The translations under genes were made by a program, and so were the position numbers. 64,000 nt of DNA from Henriciella sp. (GTDB lineage: Bacteria; Pseudomonadota; Alphaproteobacteria; Caulobacterales; Hyphomonadaceae), in the NCBI RefSeq assembly GCF_029937755.1, contig NZ_JAPYPG010000007.1, forward strand, positions 62,001-126,000. The letters are read 5' to 3'. Every line of letters begins with the position of its first letter. Within the stretch, counting starts at the first letter, position 1. This document shows positions 52,713 to 61,984 of the stretch, piece by piece. The notes beneath the pieces were generated by a model, which searched no databases, was not told the DNA's origin, and saw only the letters and a program-made list of their open reading frames with translations.

Positions 52713-54299
52713 TTAAGCTGCGCCATAAAGGCTGCGCAGGCGAACTTTGTCGATCTTACCTGTCCCGGCGAGTGGCATACTTGGCACGCTGATTACGGCA
52801 TCCGGCAACCACCATGACGGCACACGATCCTTCAGCGCCTCCAGAAGGTCGTCATCCTCCAGGCTCTCGCCATCGCGGAACTGGACGAGCAGTACGGGAC
52901 GCTCGCCCCACTTCTCGTGAGCACGGCCAACAACGGCAGAAAAAGCCACTTCTGGCAGGCCCGAAACCAGCGCCTCGATCTCGGTCGGGTTGATCCATTC
53001 ACCACCCGACTTGATCAAATCCTTCGCCCGCCCCGTGATAAAGAGCTGACCATCCTCGCTGATTTGCGCGAGGTCGCCTGTCGGGAACCAGCCATTTCTC
53101 GTGGCGGCCTCAGCCTGCCCGTAATAGCGCTCCACAACCGATGGTCCGCGAACCCAGAGATGCCCCTCATGCCCGCGCTGCGTGGACAGCGGCGTGCCTT
53201 CGTGATCCGTCAGCATGAGGTCTATTCCGAGTGCTGGCCGCCCTGCCGTGTCCGGTGAACGGGCATCACCTGGCGGCGCGGCCGTCCCTAGCGGTGACAA
53301 CTCGGTCATCCCCCAGGTCGTCTGGACGGCAATCCCGCGCGACTCTATCCGTCGCATCAGCGCGGCATTCATAGGCGCGCCGCCAACCATGATCCGTTTG
53401 AGGCTCGGCACTTCCAGGCCCTTCGCATCAAGATGGTCGAAAAGAGCGAGCCAGATTGTCGGGACTCCGACGGCTATGGTCACACCCTCGCCGATAATAA
53501 GCTCGGCCAGTGTTTCACCGTCGGACTGTCGCCCACAAAAAACCAGCCGCGCCCCAGTCGCAGGTGCCGAATAGGGTAGCCCCCAGGCATTGGCATGGAA
53601 CATGGGCACCACAGGCAGGACAACATCGTGGGAATTCAGTCCGCTGACATCAGCCTGGAGCTGCCGCAGCGTGTGGAGATAGCTTCCGCGATGGGTATAG
53701 GTCACGCCCTTGGGAAGGCCCGTGGTGCCTGAGGTGAAACAAAGCCCGCAGGGTGTGGTCTCAGGGAAATCACCCCATACTAAGCCGTCTGGATTAACCT
53801 GCGAAAGCAGCGCTTCGAAATACTTTGCCTTCAGGAGGTCCGGGTGCGCGCCACAGGCCGGCCCTTCAGGGTCGATGATCAGGACATGATCAAGCGTTCC
53901 GGCCTTCATGGCGATGTCGGCAGCCAGCGGTTGCAGGTCTTCGCTCACGATCAGAATTCGAGCTTCGGACTGACCAATCATCCAGGCCAGCTGCTCGGCA
54001 GTCAGGCGCGGGTTAAGCGTGTGGCACACTGCGCCCATGCCCATAATGCCGTACCAGCATTCCATGTGCGCCTGCGTATTCCAGGCAAGCGTAGCGACCC
54101 GGTGCCCCTTGAGAACACCGAGCCCGGCGAGCACCGCACTTACCTTCCGTGCGCGTTCGCGAAGGTCGGCATAGCCGATGCGCGTAAGGCTGCCGTCGAT
54201 CTGGCGTGTGGCGACATCCTTTTCAGGATGCCACTTCGCAGCATGATCGAGCACCCGGTCCAGCGTCAGGGCATAGTCCTGTGTCGCGCCATCGGTCAT
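52713..54299 (-). CDS. Acyl-CoA ligase (AMP-binding, medium/long-chain type)
   Basis: This 528-residue adenylate-forming ligase would activate a carboxylic acid as acyl-AMP and then acyl-CoA. The phosphate loop TSGTTGLPKG is at about 187-196, TTWGMTE further on, and PTGDLAQ...RAKDLIKSGGEWI near residue 410-430 is the hinge/adenylate region. The catalytic lysine lies in GTGKIDK near the C-terminus. I chose the ATG at 54299, which overlaps the carboxylesterase stop by four bases; an ATG two codons upstream is possible. It probably activates the acid released by the flanking esterases. Confidence 0.9.
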   Translation of the reverse strand: MTDGATQDYALTLDRVLDHAAKWHPEKDVATRQIDGSLTRIGYADLRERARKVSAVLAGLGVLKGHRVATLAWNTQAHMECWYGIMGMGAVCHTLNPRLTAEQLAWMIGQSEARILIVSEDLQPLAADIAMKAGTLDHVLIIDPEGPACGAHPDLLKAKYFEALLSQVNPDGLVWGDFPETTPCGLCFTSGTTGLPKGVTYTHRGSYLHTLRQLQADVSGLNSHDVVLPVVPMFHANAWGLPYSAPATGARLVFCGRQSDGETLAELIIGEGVTIAVGVPTIWLALFDHLDAKGLEVPSLKRIMVGGAPMNAALMRRIESRGIAVQTTWGMTELSPLGTAAPPGDARSPDTAGRPALGIDLMLTDHEGTPLSTQRGHEGHLWVRGPSVVERYYGQAEAATRNGWFPTGDLAQISEDGQLFITGRAKDLIKSGGEWINPTEIEALVSGLPEVAFSAVVGRAHEKWGERPVLLVQFRDGESLEDDDLLEALKDRVPSWWLPDAVISVPSMPLAGTGKIDKVRLRSLYGAA

Positions 54300-56014
54300 T
54301 CGCATGAGGCGGTCTCCGGCGGCAGCGGCGGCGATATGATGCCGACATTCCAGTTCCACTGGACATCCCCGGCGGCCCGACGTCGGCAGATGATGGACTC
54401 ATGCATGGCGAAACGCTCACGCGAGAGCCACGGCCAGGCTTTTGGTTCTGCAGCGAACACCATGCCGGTCGCGTCCTCGCCATAGGTTGGCCAGTCGGGG
54501 GCCCCTTCGGCCGATGGCATGCCGTCTCGGGCAAAGCTCGCCCAGTAGTGCATGATCGCGTCCATGAGGGCCCTTTCACCCTTGCTACGGGGCGCTTGCG
54601 GCCAGGGGTCGGAAATGTCGAACAGCGTGCCGAAGACATAGGGGATTTCCATCGCGTGGAAGGCGCGAAGGCCGAGCTTTTCGGCGGCGGGATAGGTATG
54701 GTCGAAGAAGTAGAAATAGGATGGCAGTCCCGCGGCCGTCTGCGAGGCAGCCAGACGCTCCGCCGTCCAGCCATACATGGCATCGCGCGTCGTCGCGAGC
54801 ATGCTCGCTTCCGGATTGTCGGACGGATAGATCTCCAGGAACCGGTCCGACAGCTCGCCATGACTGGAGCGGATGGCCTTCTCATAGGTCTCGCTTCCCG
54901 GCACGGGTGGCAAGAGGAAGCGCAGGGAGCGGATTTCCCCCTCATTGAAGCCTGCGAGGACAGGCACTTTCGCCTGTTCCCCCTTGTCGAACGTGGCCGG
55001 CATCTGGTCGGTCAGCCAGACATCGTCGATCACCCCGAAAGGAACAAAGCCATTGCGCCCGGCGATGGAAACAAGGTCATCGGCGTCCATCTCGCGAAGC
55101 TCGGCGAAGGATGCGGCCTTCGCCTTTTCCTGAAACGCCACGCCTGCCTGCTCCGCCGAAGGATGGCCGTTCGCGGTGCCCCTCAGGGGCGCCATTGAGA
55201 CCATGTAGGCGCTCTGAGCGATTGCTTTATCGAACAGACCGCGCGCTTCAGGCGAGACCATCAACAAGACAACGCTGAGTGCGCCGGCCGACTCCCCGGC
55301 TACCGTGACATTGTCCGGATTGCCGCCGAAAGCTTCGATATTGCGCTCAACCCATTTCAGCGCGGCCACCTGATCCTTCAGCCCATAATTTCCGGAAATA
55401 CCCTGAGGGGACTCGTCACTGAGCTCAGGGTGAGCCAGATACCCCAGAACACCGAGGCGGTAATTGATCGTGACGACGATGAGGCCGGTTTCTCGGGCAA
55501 GCTTCGCGCCGTCATACATCTCCTGGCTGCCAGTGCCTGTCACTAGCGAGCCGCCATGAACCCAGACGAAGACAGGGGCATCTTCAGCGCCGTCCGGCAC
55601 CCAGACATTGAGGCTCAGACAGTCCTCGTTCACCGAGGGCAATTCCCAGTGGTAGATGCTGCCCGGCCGCGAGGGCGGCTGCGGACAGGCCGGACCAAAG
55701 GCCGTGGCCTGCCGCACACCGTCCCAGTCGGGAACTGGCTCCGGTGGAGCCCAACGTCGCTCGCCGACCGGGGCAAGCGCGAAAGGGACGCCCCTGTAAA
55801 CCGTGACGCCCTCTTCCATCTCGCCCTGCATCGCCCCGACGGGTGCATTCGTCACCGCCACGAGCTGTGCGTCTGTATCCGGCGCCTGCGCCGCATCGTT
55901 TGCCGCGCACCCGGCCTGCCAGAGCAGGACGGCTGCAAGCAGCGAAGCGGCAAGAGGGCCGCCGAAGCCGGGGGGCATTCTGCGTCCCACCGGCCTTCCG
56001 CCAAAGTCAATCAC
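54296..56014 (-). CDS. Type-B carboxylesterase lipoprotein (copy 2)
   Basis: This 572-residue paralogue of the carboxylesterase at 51028 carries WVHGGS (oxyanion hole), Ser242 in GESAG, the Glu of FNEGEIRS and the His of FHAMEIPYVF. The frame starts with GTG at 56014 after GGGGGCAGGGAC, 14 bp past the receptor stop; an ATG at 55978 is an alternative and leaves the lipoprotein signal (LLAAVLLWQAGC) intact. It lies directly downstream of the TonB receptor and overlaps the acyl-CoA ligase start by four bases. Confidence 0.88.
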   Translation of the reverse strand: MIDFGGRPVGRRMPPGFGGPLAASLLAAVLLWQAGCAANDAAQAPDTDAQLVAVTNAPVGAMQGEMEEGVTVYRGVPFALAPVGERRWAPPEPVPDWDGVRQATAFGPACPQPPSRPGSIYHWELPSVNEDCLSLNVWVPDGAEDAPVFVWVHGGSLVTGTGSQEMYDGAKLARETGLIVVTINYRLGVLGYLAHPELSDESPQGISGNYGLKDQVAALKWVERNIEAFGGNPDNVTVAGESAGALSVVLLMVSPEARGLFDKAIAQSAYMVSMAPLRGTANGHPSAEQAGVAFQEKAKAASFAELREMDADDLVSIAGRNGFVPFGVIDDVWLTDQMPATFDKGEQAKVPVLAGFNEGEIRSLRFLLPPVPGSETYEKAIRSSHGELSDRFLEIYPSDNPEASMLATTRDAMYGWTAERLAASQTAAGLPSYFYFFDHTYPAAEKLGLRAFHAMEIPYVFGTLFDISDPWPQAPRSKGERALMDAIMHYWASFARDGMPSAEGAPDWPTYGEDATGMVFAAEPKAWPWLSRERFAMHESIICRRRAAGDVQWNWNVGIISPPLPPETASCE

Positions 56015-56028
56015 GTCCCTGCCCCCGA

Positions 56029-58317
56029 TCAGTATTCGAGGCCCAGTCGGACGCCAACCGTCAGCGGACGCTGGCGCGCATAGCGGGCATCGACGAAAGA
56101 TTCCGGGTGGACGTAGGTGATCGAATTGTCATCAAACAGGTTCTCGACATACCCGGTCACTTTCCAGTTGTCCCGGGAGACGCCGGCCTGCAGGTTCACC
56201 ACCGTATAGGCATCCGTGTAATCGAAGGTTGGCGCCGGCACGTTCGGCTGGCCAGGCACGTTCGGAAGCAATCCCGGGAAGTCGCCGACATAGGAAGCCG
56301 TACCGGCTATGAACGCATCCATGTCGCCGATGCCGAAATCATACCGTGCGGTCGCAGCGCCCTGGAAGTTCGGCATAGCGAGCTGCAGTCCCTGCTCGGC
56401 CCCGGAGATCGCGGCTTCCTCAGCCGTGAGTTCGGTAATTTCGGTATCGTTGAGCGAACCGTTGAGAAACAGGCTGAATCCGTTGCCGGGATAGTAGCCG
56501 AGCTCAAACTCGATCCCCTGGCTCACCGCCTCGCCGATATTCGTGGCGAACTGGACCTGATCCGACAGGCGGTTGGCCTGCACCTGGATGTCTTCCCAAA
56601 GGATGTAATAGGCTGACAGGTTAGACGTCACCTTGCCATTGAAGAACCTCCCCTTGAGGCCGACTTCGTAATTGGTCAACTCATCTGAGTCGGCGCCATC
56701 CGGGATGACGAGATCGTTCGGGTCGACGAGGCTGACCGCCCCTGCCCGCGCATTCGCGACCGGCGAGCGGAAGCCTGTTGAGACAGTGGCGTAGGTAGTC
56801 AGGTTTTCCACCGGCTTCCACGACGCGCTGACCTTGTAGGAGATATTGTCAGCTTCGACTTTTTGCCCCTCCTCACCCACGATGGGAAAGACGTTGAGTG
56901 CGACGTCCGTGAACCCGCCCAAAGCGACGGCAAGGTAGTTAGAGTTATAGCCGCCCGGCAGCGTAAAGTTCTGTATCTCGGTTTCGGTATAGCGCAGGCC
57001 GCCGGTGACCCAGAACTGGTCGGAGAACCGGTAGGTCAGCTCACCGAAGGCAGCCGATTCGATCGCATCAAAGTAGCCAGCGCGGACCTGATAATACTCA
57101 TCCGGCAAGCCCGTCAGGTTTCGCGCCTGCAAGAATTCGATAGAAGAGCGGTATTCGTAATCAATATCGCGGCGCTTGTTGAAATAGAAGCCGCCAACGG
57201 TCCAGTCCCAGTCACCGCCATCGGCAGACACCAGCCGGACTTCCTGAACGAAATTCTCGTCAGAGCCTACGGCGTCGAGCGCGAAGGGAATGGCCTGATT
57301 GAACGTGCCGGCGAGATCGACAATGAAGAGACCATCGATGTTGGAATAGGTCGATGAGCTGGTTAGCGTCGCCCAGTCCATCTCGTAGTTCGCCGTCAGG
57401 TTGTAGCTGGTGAAATCGGACTGGAAGAGGTCTGGCCTCTCCGTGAAACGGACATACTCGCCGCGGTCCGGATTGGTGAGAGCAGAGTCTGCAGGATTGT
57501 TGTCCTCGTGAACCACAAGAAGGCCGATATCGAAGTTATTCGTGGGCTCCCATAGCAGGTGCGCGCGGCCACCGGTCGCTTCGAGGGAGTTTGCGCCCTC
57601 AATACCAGTGCCGAGGTTGTCGACCCAGCCTTCCTCGTCGCGATAGAATCCGACCACACGAAGCGCTAGCTGGTCTTCGATCAGCGGAATATTGATCATG
57701 CCATTGTAGCGCTGCCGAAGCGCATCACCGTCAACAAGGCCAAAATCGACGAGCGCCGAGGCCTCGAACTCGTTCGGGTTCGGCGCCTTGGTAAGGATAC
57801 GCACAGCACCCGAGAGGGAGTTCGCGCCGAACAATGTGCCCTGCGGCCCGCGCAGCACCTCGACGCGTTCGACGTCATAGAGCGTTGGGTCAAGAATTGT
57901 GGAGTTACCATTGCTCGAGATTGGCAGCTCGTTGATGTAGATCGCCGTCGCGGCCTGCAGGTTCGCGCCATAGCCATTGGTGGCGATACCGCGCGTGGTG
58001 ATCGTGTTGAAGTTCGCCGTCGGCTGGTTGAGCACGATGCCCGGCGTTTCGCGAGCCAGCCCGTCATAGCTGACAATCCCCTTCTCGCTCAGCGTGTCCT
58101 GCTGCCAGGCCGTTACGGCAAGCGGAACATCCTGCAGGTTCTGCTCGCGGCGGGTCGCCGTGACCATGATGCGTTCCTGCATCGCGACATCTTCGTTCGC
58201 CGCTTCCTCATTTGCGTTTTCGCCGGCTTCGGCTGGTTCGGCCTCCTGGGCGATGGCTGGCGCCGCCAGTGCGATGAGCGACGCCAGTGAAACGGACGCC
58301 ATATACCGTGAAGTCAT
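56029..58317 (-). CDS. TonB-dependent receptor of ester-catabolism cluster
   Basis: This 762-residue outer-membrane receptor starts at an ATG with GGGAGG five bases upstream. The signal peptide ends APAIAQ. An acidic linker is followed by RIMVTATRREQNLQDVPLAVTAWQQ and a plug with VERVEVLRGPQGTLFGANSLSGAVRIL at about 150-175. The barrel ends in an aromatic residue (VGVRLGLEY). This sub-type, with the xxQNLQDVPxxV box, is the one expanded in sphingomonads and Caulobacterales for varied organic ligands. It heads an operon with two esterases and an acyl-CoA ligase and is divergent from a TetR regulator. Confidence 0.92.
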   Translation of the reverse strand: MTSRYMASVSLASLIALAAPAIAQEAEPAEAGENANEEAANEDVAMQERIMVTATRREQNLQDVPLAVTAWQQDTLSEKGIVSYDGLARETPGIVLNQPTANFNTITTRGIATNGYGANLQAATAIYINELPISSNGNSTILDPTLYDVERVEVLRGPQGTLFGANSLSGAVRILTKAPNPNEFEASALVDFGLVDGDALRQRYNGMINIPLIEDQLALRVVGFYRDEEGWVDNLGTGIEGANSLEATGGRAHLLWEPTNNFDIGLLVVHEDNNPADSALTNPDRGEYVRFTERPDLFQSDFTSYNLTANYEMDWATLTSSSTYSNIDGLFIVDLAGTFNQAIPFALDAVGSDENFVQEVRLVSADGGDWDWTVGGFYFNKRRDIDYEYRSSIEFLQARNLTGLPDEYYQVRAGYFDAIESAAFGELTYRFSDQFWVTGGLRYTETEIQNFTLPGGYNSNYLAVALGGFTDVALNVFPIVGEEGQKVEADNISYKVSASWKPVENLTTYATVSTGFRSPVANARAGAVSLVDPNDLVIPDGADSDELTNYEVGLKGRFFNGKVTSNLSAYYILWEDIQVQANRLSDQVQFATNIGEAVSQGIEFELGYYPGNGFSLFLNGSLNDTEITELTAEEAAISGAEQGLQLAMPNFQGAATARYDFGIGDMDAFIAGTASYVGDFPGLLPNVPGQPNVPAPTFDYTDAYTVVNLQAGVSRDNWKVTGYVENLFDDNSITYVHPESFVDARYARQRPLTVGVRLGLEY

Positions 58318-58361
58318 GTTTTCCTCCCTTGGAATCACGGGTGTTCCCGCTTGTGGCGACG

Positions 58362-58390
58362 ATAGGAGAACAGAAAAAACGCCATGTCAA
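58362..58390 (-). promoter_or_regulatory. Candidate promoter of the receptor-esterase operon
   Basis: On the minus strand a perfect -35 TTGACA (58390-58385) is followed 17 bp later by TCCTAT (58367-58362), a moderate -10. This would give a 5' leader of about 35-40 nt before the ATG at 58317. Confidence 0.45.
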
Positions 58391-58395
58391 TAAAA

Positions 58396-58424
58396 TTCAC
58401 TCTTGCGATAATGAACATTATTGC
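58396..58424. promoter_or_regulatory. Candidate TetR operator upstream of the receptor operon
   Basis: Two overlapping palindromes are present. TTCACTC-6-TAATGAA (58396-58415) has the same 7-6-7 geometry and the same left half-site as the array at the MFS promoter. GCGATAATG-AA-CATTATTGC (58405-58424) has one mismatch per arm. It sits between the divergent receptor and TetR genes, just upstream of the candidate -35 of the receptor operon. Confidence 0.5.
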
Positions 58425-58626
58425 GCTTGTGTCTTGTTAGCGATGGCTGGATACCTCAAGATTGTATTTGGGTGGGGTGAATGGCGGTAAATGCGACGGC
58501 TGAGACCATGGCGAATCGCTGCTCCAACGCTGTGCTGAGAGGCTAACTGCGACCTTGCGAGCCGTTGACATGGGGCGCGATTGACCATTCACCGGAACAG
58601 ATCAAAAAGAATGGCTGACTGAACGA

Positions 58627-59328
58627 ATGACAAAAACCGAACCCAAGCGCCGCCGCATGACAAAGGCGGAGCAACGCGCCGAAACGACGGAACAGATCCT
58701 CGATGAGGCCGAGCACCTGTTCGCCCAATTCGGCTTCAATGGCGTTACACTCAAGGATATCGCCAAGCGCGTGGGCGTGCACCATACGCTGCTTAACTAC
58801 TACTACGACGACAAGAAGAGCGTCTTCGACGCGGTGATTGCCCGGCGCGCCGGCGTGACGAGTTCGCTGCGCATGAAGGCCCTCGACGATTACGAGCAGG
58901 CAAGCGGGGGCAAGCCCACCGTCGAGGGTGCGCTTCGCGCTTTCCTCGATACCGACCTCGACCTCTACAGTCAGGGCGGCGAAGGCTGGAAGAATTATGG
59001 CATCCTGGGCGCCCAGTCATCAAATACGCCCTATGGGGCGCAGCTCTTCGACTTTCACTTCGATCCGGTGGTCCTGCGTCTCATCAGCCTGCTCGAAAAA
59101 GCCCTTCCCGATTGTTCACGTGAAGACCTCTTCTGGGGGTACCATTTCGTAACCGGCGCCCTGATGCTGACGCTGGGCCGCACTGGACGTATCGACCGCC
59201 TTTCGAACGGGCTGTGCAAGTCCGACGACTTTGAAGCAGTAAAAGAGCGCATGGCATCTTTCATGGCGAGCGGATTTCACGAACTTTGCAGAAAGTCCAA
59301 GACGAATGGTGATGCGCCAGGCCTTTGA
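58627..59328 (+). CDS. TetR/AcrR family transcriptional regulator
   Basis: This 233-residue regulator has an N-terminal TetR helix-turn-helix at about residues 18-65 (TTEQILDEAEHLFAQFGFNGVTLKDIAKRVGVHHTLLNYYY) and a variable C-terminal ligand/dimer domain. The first ten residues are strongly basic (TKTEPKRRRMTK), which may add DNA contacts. It is divergent from the receptor-esterase-ligase operon. Candidate operators in the shared gap and at the MFS promoter make it the probable controller of the whole 48-63 kb cluster. Confidence 0.92.
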   Translation: MTKTEPKRRRMTKAEQRAETTEQILDEAEHLFAQFGFNGVTLKDIAKRVGVHHTLLNYYYDDKKSVFDAVIARRAGVTSSLRMKALDDYEQASGGKPTVEGALRAFLDTDLDLYSQGGEGWKNYGILGAQSSNTPYGAQLFDFHFDPVVLRLISLLEKALPDCSREDLFWGYHFVTGALMLTLGRTGRIDRLSNGLCKSDDFEAVKERMASFMASGFHELCRKSKTNGDAPGL

Positions 59329-59970
59329 TTTTTAGGAACGCCTCGTCGAAGCCTCATTACCATTCATGTCATGTGAAAACACTCACGATAGTGAGCATTG
59401 TACCGGGTCGAGAAACCTCGTTGAGGGTTATTGGCTGAATGGGGAGTTGGGCGCAGGCTTCAATCGAACAGAGGCCTGTCCGGTTATGGCTTTCAAGGAT
59501 ATACGGCGTCCTCGTTGAGAACTAATCTCGGCTGTCGCGTTGCGCGCGGCCATCGCCGCTAGAGGTAACAGAGGTCACCTTCACCTCCATGCCAAAGCGG
59601 GCTTGCGGATTCTCCTAATCCTTCGGCCACGGCATCCACCACTGCATGGGGGCCGGCTGATGCGGCGGAAGGATACCGAGCGGGTTCTCTCATCCTGGTA
59701 CGAAGTGACGGGTTCAGCTGTATCCAAATCCCTTCGCGCGCTGACGCCTCCTCCCATAAATCTGAAAGCGTTGCTCTTAGAGAAGCTCCTCCGTTGACGC
59801 TTTGCGTAGCCTGATGTTTGAGCAAGCGCCGGAAGTAAGAAGTGTCATCTTTGGCGCAATCATTGTCGCCAATTCACAATCACCAGAAGCACAACCCTCC
59901 TACCCTCTCCGCACACAAGCCGATGGCTACGAAACCCGTCGGCAGCCGGTATTGTTCAAGGGAGGGCTAC
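59329..59970. other. Intergenic region, 642 bp, before the kinase-SDR gene
   Basis: No convincing gene is visible; short frames on both strands have no ribosome site or recognisable product. A palindrome-like CACTCAC-GATA-GTGAG at about 59380-59395, followed by CATTGT, resembles the operator at 58405-58424. The strong ribosome site AAGGGAGGG (about 59959-59966) belongs to the next gene. Otherwise I see nothing in it. Confidence 0.45.
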
Positions 59971-61944
59971 GTGTTGGGCTGGATGAAAAACAGAAACAGG
60001 CACGAGACGGACGAGGTGTGGGAAGACCTTAGTACCTTCTACGCACTGAAACCCGAAGAACAGGTACGCCGTCTTGAGAAGCTCTGCCAGATCGCGCTCG
60101 GCGACTGGGGTCTCGGCGGGGCCGATGTGTCACTTCTGAAGTATCGCGAAAACGCCGTCTTCCGCATCGAAACGCCAGCAGGTGACCGCTACGCGATGCG
60201 TATCCACAGAGCCAATTACCATACCGATGAGGAGCTCTCCTCCGAACTGATCCTGATGGACGCCCTGCGCGAGAACGGTATCGAGACACCGCCTCCGGTA
60301 CCGACCACGACCGGGCACCTCCATGTTACGCGCCAGCAATCCGGCGTGCCTGAGCCGCGCCAGATCGACCTGCTCGGCTGGGTCGACGGAGAACCGATCG
60401 GCGCGATCGAGACGGATGCAGGATCGTCCGGAAATACCCTGCGTGAAAGCCGCGTCATGGCTGGAAGACTGGCCGCAAAGATCCATAACTTTACCGAAAG
60501 CTGGACACCCCCTGCGGGATTCACCCGCCGGCACTGGGACGAAGAAGGCCTGTTCGGCGACAATGGGCATTTCGGCTGCTTCTGGAAGCAGGAACTGCTG
60601 GACGAGGGTCAGCGAGCGCTTCTTCTGAAGGCGCGCGAGAAACTGCGAAGCAAACTCGCCGCCTTCGGCAAGAGCCCTGATCGCTATGGTCTCACACAAG
60701 GGGACTTTTTGCCGGAGAACCTGCTCAGGGAAAAAGACACGATCCGGATCATCGATTTCGACGACTGCGGCTTTGGCTGGCACCTTATGGACATTGCAAC
60801 GTCGCTGTTCTTCCTCGCCGGCGAACCGGGTTTCGATACAGCTCTCGAAGGCATGGTGGAAGGCTATCGGTCCGAACGTGCCCTGCCTGATGCACATCTG
60901 AGCTTATTGCCCGGCATGATCCTCGCCCGGGGCTTCAGCTACATGGCCTGGGCGCAAAGCCGGGCGGAGACAGAAGCCGCCAAGGAACTCGGACCGGCTC
61001 TCGTCGACGGCGTCTGTGCTTTGGCCGAGGACTACCTCGCCAACGCCCCGGCCGCTTCCGGGCCTTCGCCCGCTGATATTTCCACGGCGTCTGCGAGGGT
61101 CAGAACCGCAAGCCGGCCTTTAGAAGGCAAAGTGGCTCTGATCACTGGCGCACGATCTGCTCGAGGTATGGGTTTTTCCACAGCGCTGAAACTGGCTGAG
61201 GCCGGCGCTGACATCATTATGACGGCGCGCACCACCGGAGACATCAGCGAGACCCTCGAGGTGGACGGAGACAAGCGTTTCACGGACTTTCTCGATCTGG
61301 TGCCACAGGTTCTCGCCTGTGATGTCCGCTGCCTGGCCTTGCCAGTGGATGTTGCCGACCCCGCACAGATCAAGGCTGCCGTCGCCAGGGCATCAGACCA
61401 GTTCGGGGGCATAGACATTCTCTTCAACAATGCCGGGACAGCCTTCGCAGGCGCCTTCACCGAGACCACAGGCGAGGCATTTCAGGACGCGTTCAACACC
61501 AACGTCCTCGGGATGATCCATGCCAGCCAGGCCGTCATTCCATCAATGATCGAGAGGGGCGGTGGCAGCATCATCAACAACGCATCGATCTACGGTCTCG
61601 GTGCAGCTCCCTTCGTCTCCGCCTATGTCATGAGCAAACACGCCATCGTCGGATTGACGAAGACAATGGCGCTTGAGCTTGGAGAAGCCGGCATCCGGGT
61701 CAATGCCGTCTGCCCGGGCATGGTGCTGACGGAGATGGGCGACAAGGAATACGAACTCATCGCCAGCCTTGAAGGATGTTCCTTTGAGGAGGCGAGGGAC
61801 AGCCTGGCGCAGCAGAATGCACTCAAGCGCGGCGCGCAACCCGAAGAAGTTGCCAGTGTCGTGGCCTTTCTGGCCTCCGACGCAGCCTCCTTCGTCACAG
61901 GCAGTGCCATGCCTGTATCTGCAGGACAGCCTGCAGGGCTTTGA
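59971..61944 (+). CDS. APH-like kinase fused to short-chain dehydrogenase
   Basis: This 657-residue two-domain protein is cytoplasmic. Residues about 25-355 form an aminoglycoside-phosphotransferase/hydroxylysine-kinase-like domain, with LTQGDFLPENLL at 241-252 (the usual catalytic HGD is QGD here) and metal-binding DFDDCGFGWHLMDIA at 262-276. Residues about 385-657 form a classical SDR, with the nucleotide loop TGARSARGMG (392-401, two residues longer than TGxxxGxG), NNAG (486-489), Ser539, Tyr552 and Lys556. I chose the GTG at 59971 because AAGGGAGGG lies about five bases upstream; an ATG at 59983 is an alternative. It is followed 40 bp later by a class III PLP enzyme. Phosphorylation plus oxidation/reduction of one amino-alcohol-type substrate is inferred. 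Confidence 0.85.
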   Translation: MLGWMKNRNRHETDEVWEDLSTFYALKPEEQVRRLEKLCQIALGDWGLGGADVSLLKYRENAVFRIETPAGDRYAMRIHRANYHTDEELSSELILMDALRENGIETPPPVPTTTGHLHVTRQQSGVPEPRQIDLLGWVDGEPIGAIETDAGSSGNTLRESRVMAGRLAAKIHNFTESWTPPAGFTRRHWDEEGLFGDNGHFGCFWKQELLDEGQRALLLKAREKLRSKLAAFGKSPDRYGLTQGDFLPENLLREKDTIRIIDFDDCGFGWHLMDIATSLFFLAGEPGFDTALEGMVEGYRSERALPDAHLSLLPGMILARGFSYMAWAQSRAETEAAKELGPALVDGVCALAEDYLANAPAASGPSPADISTASARVRTASRPLEGKVALITGARSARGMGFSTALKLAEAGADIIMTARTTGDISETLEVDGDKRFTDFLDLVPQVLACDVRCLALPVDVADPAQIKAAVARASDQFGGIDILFNNAGTAFAGAFTETTGEAFQDAFNTNVLGMIHASQAVIPSMIERGGGSIINNASIYGLGAAPFVSAYVMSKHAIVGLTKTMALELGEAGIRVNAVCPGMVLTEMGDKEYELIASLEGCSFEEARDSLAQQNALKRGAQPEEVASVVAFLASDAASFVTGSAMPVSAGQPAGL

Positions 61945-61984
61945 TTCCCCTCCCCTTCAAGATTGAACCCAAGGACCTTGCACA

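Noticed and set aside
59540-59825. Short frames on both strands in the gap before the kinase-SDR gene
   Set aside because: They overlap each other, lack ribosome sites and have no recognisable product; the region is better left as intergenic.
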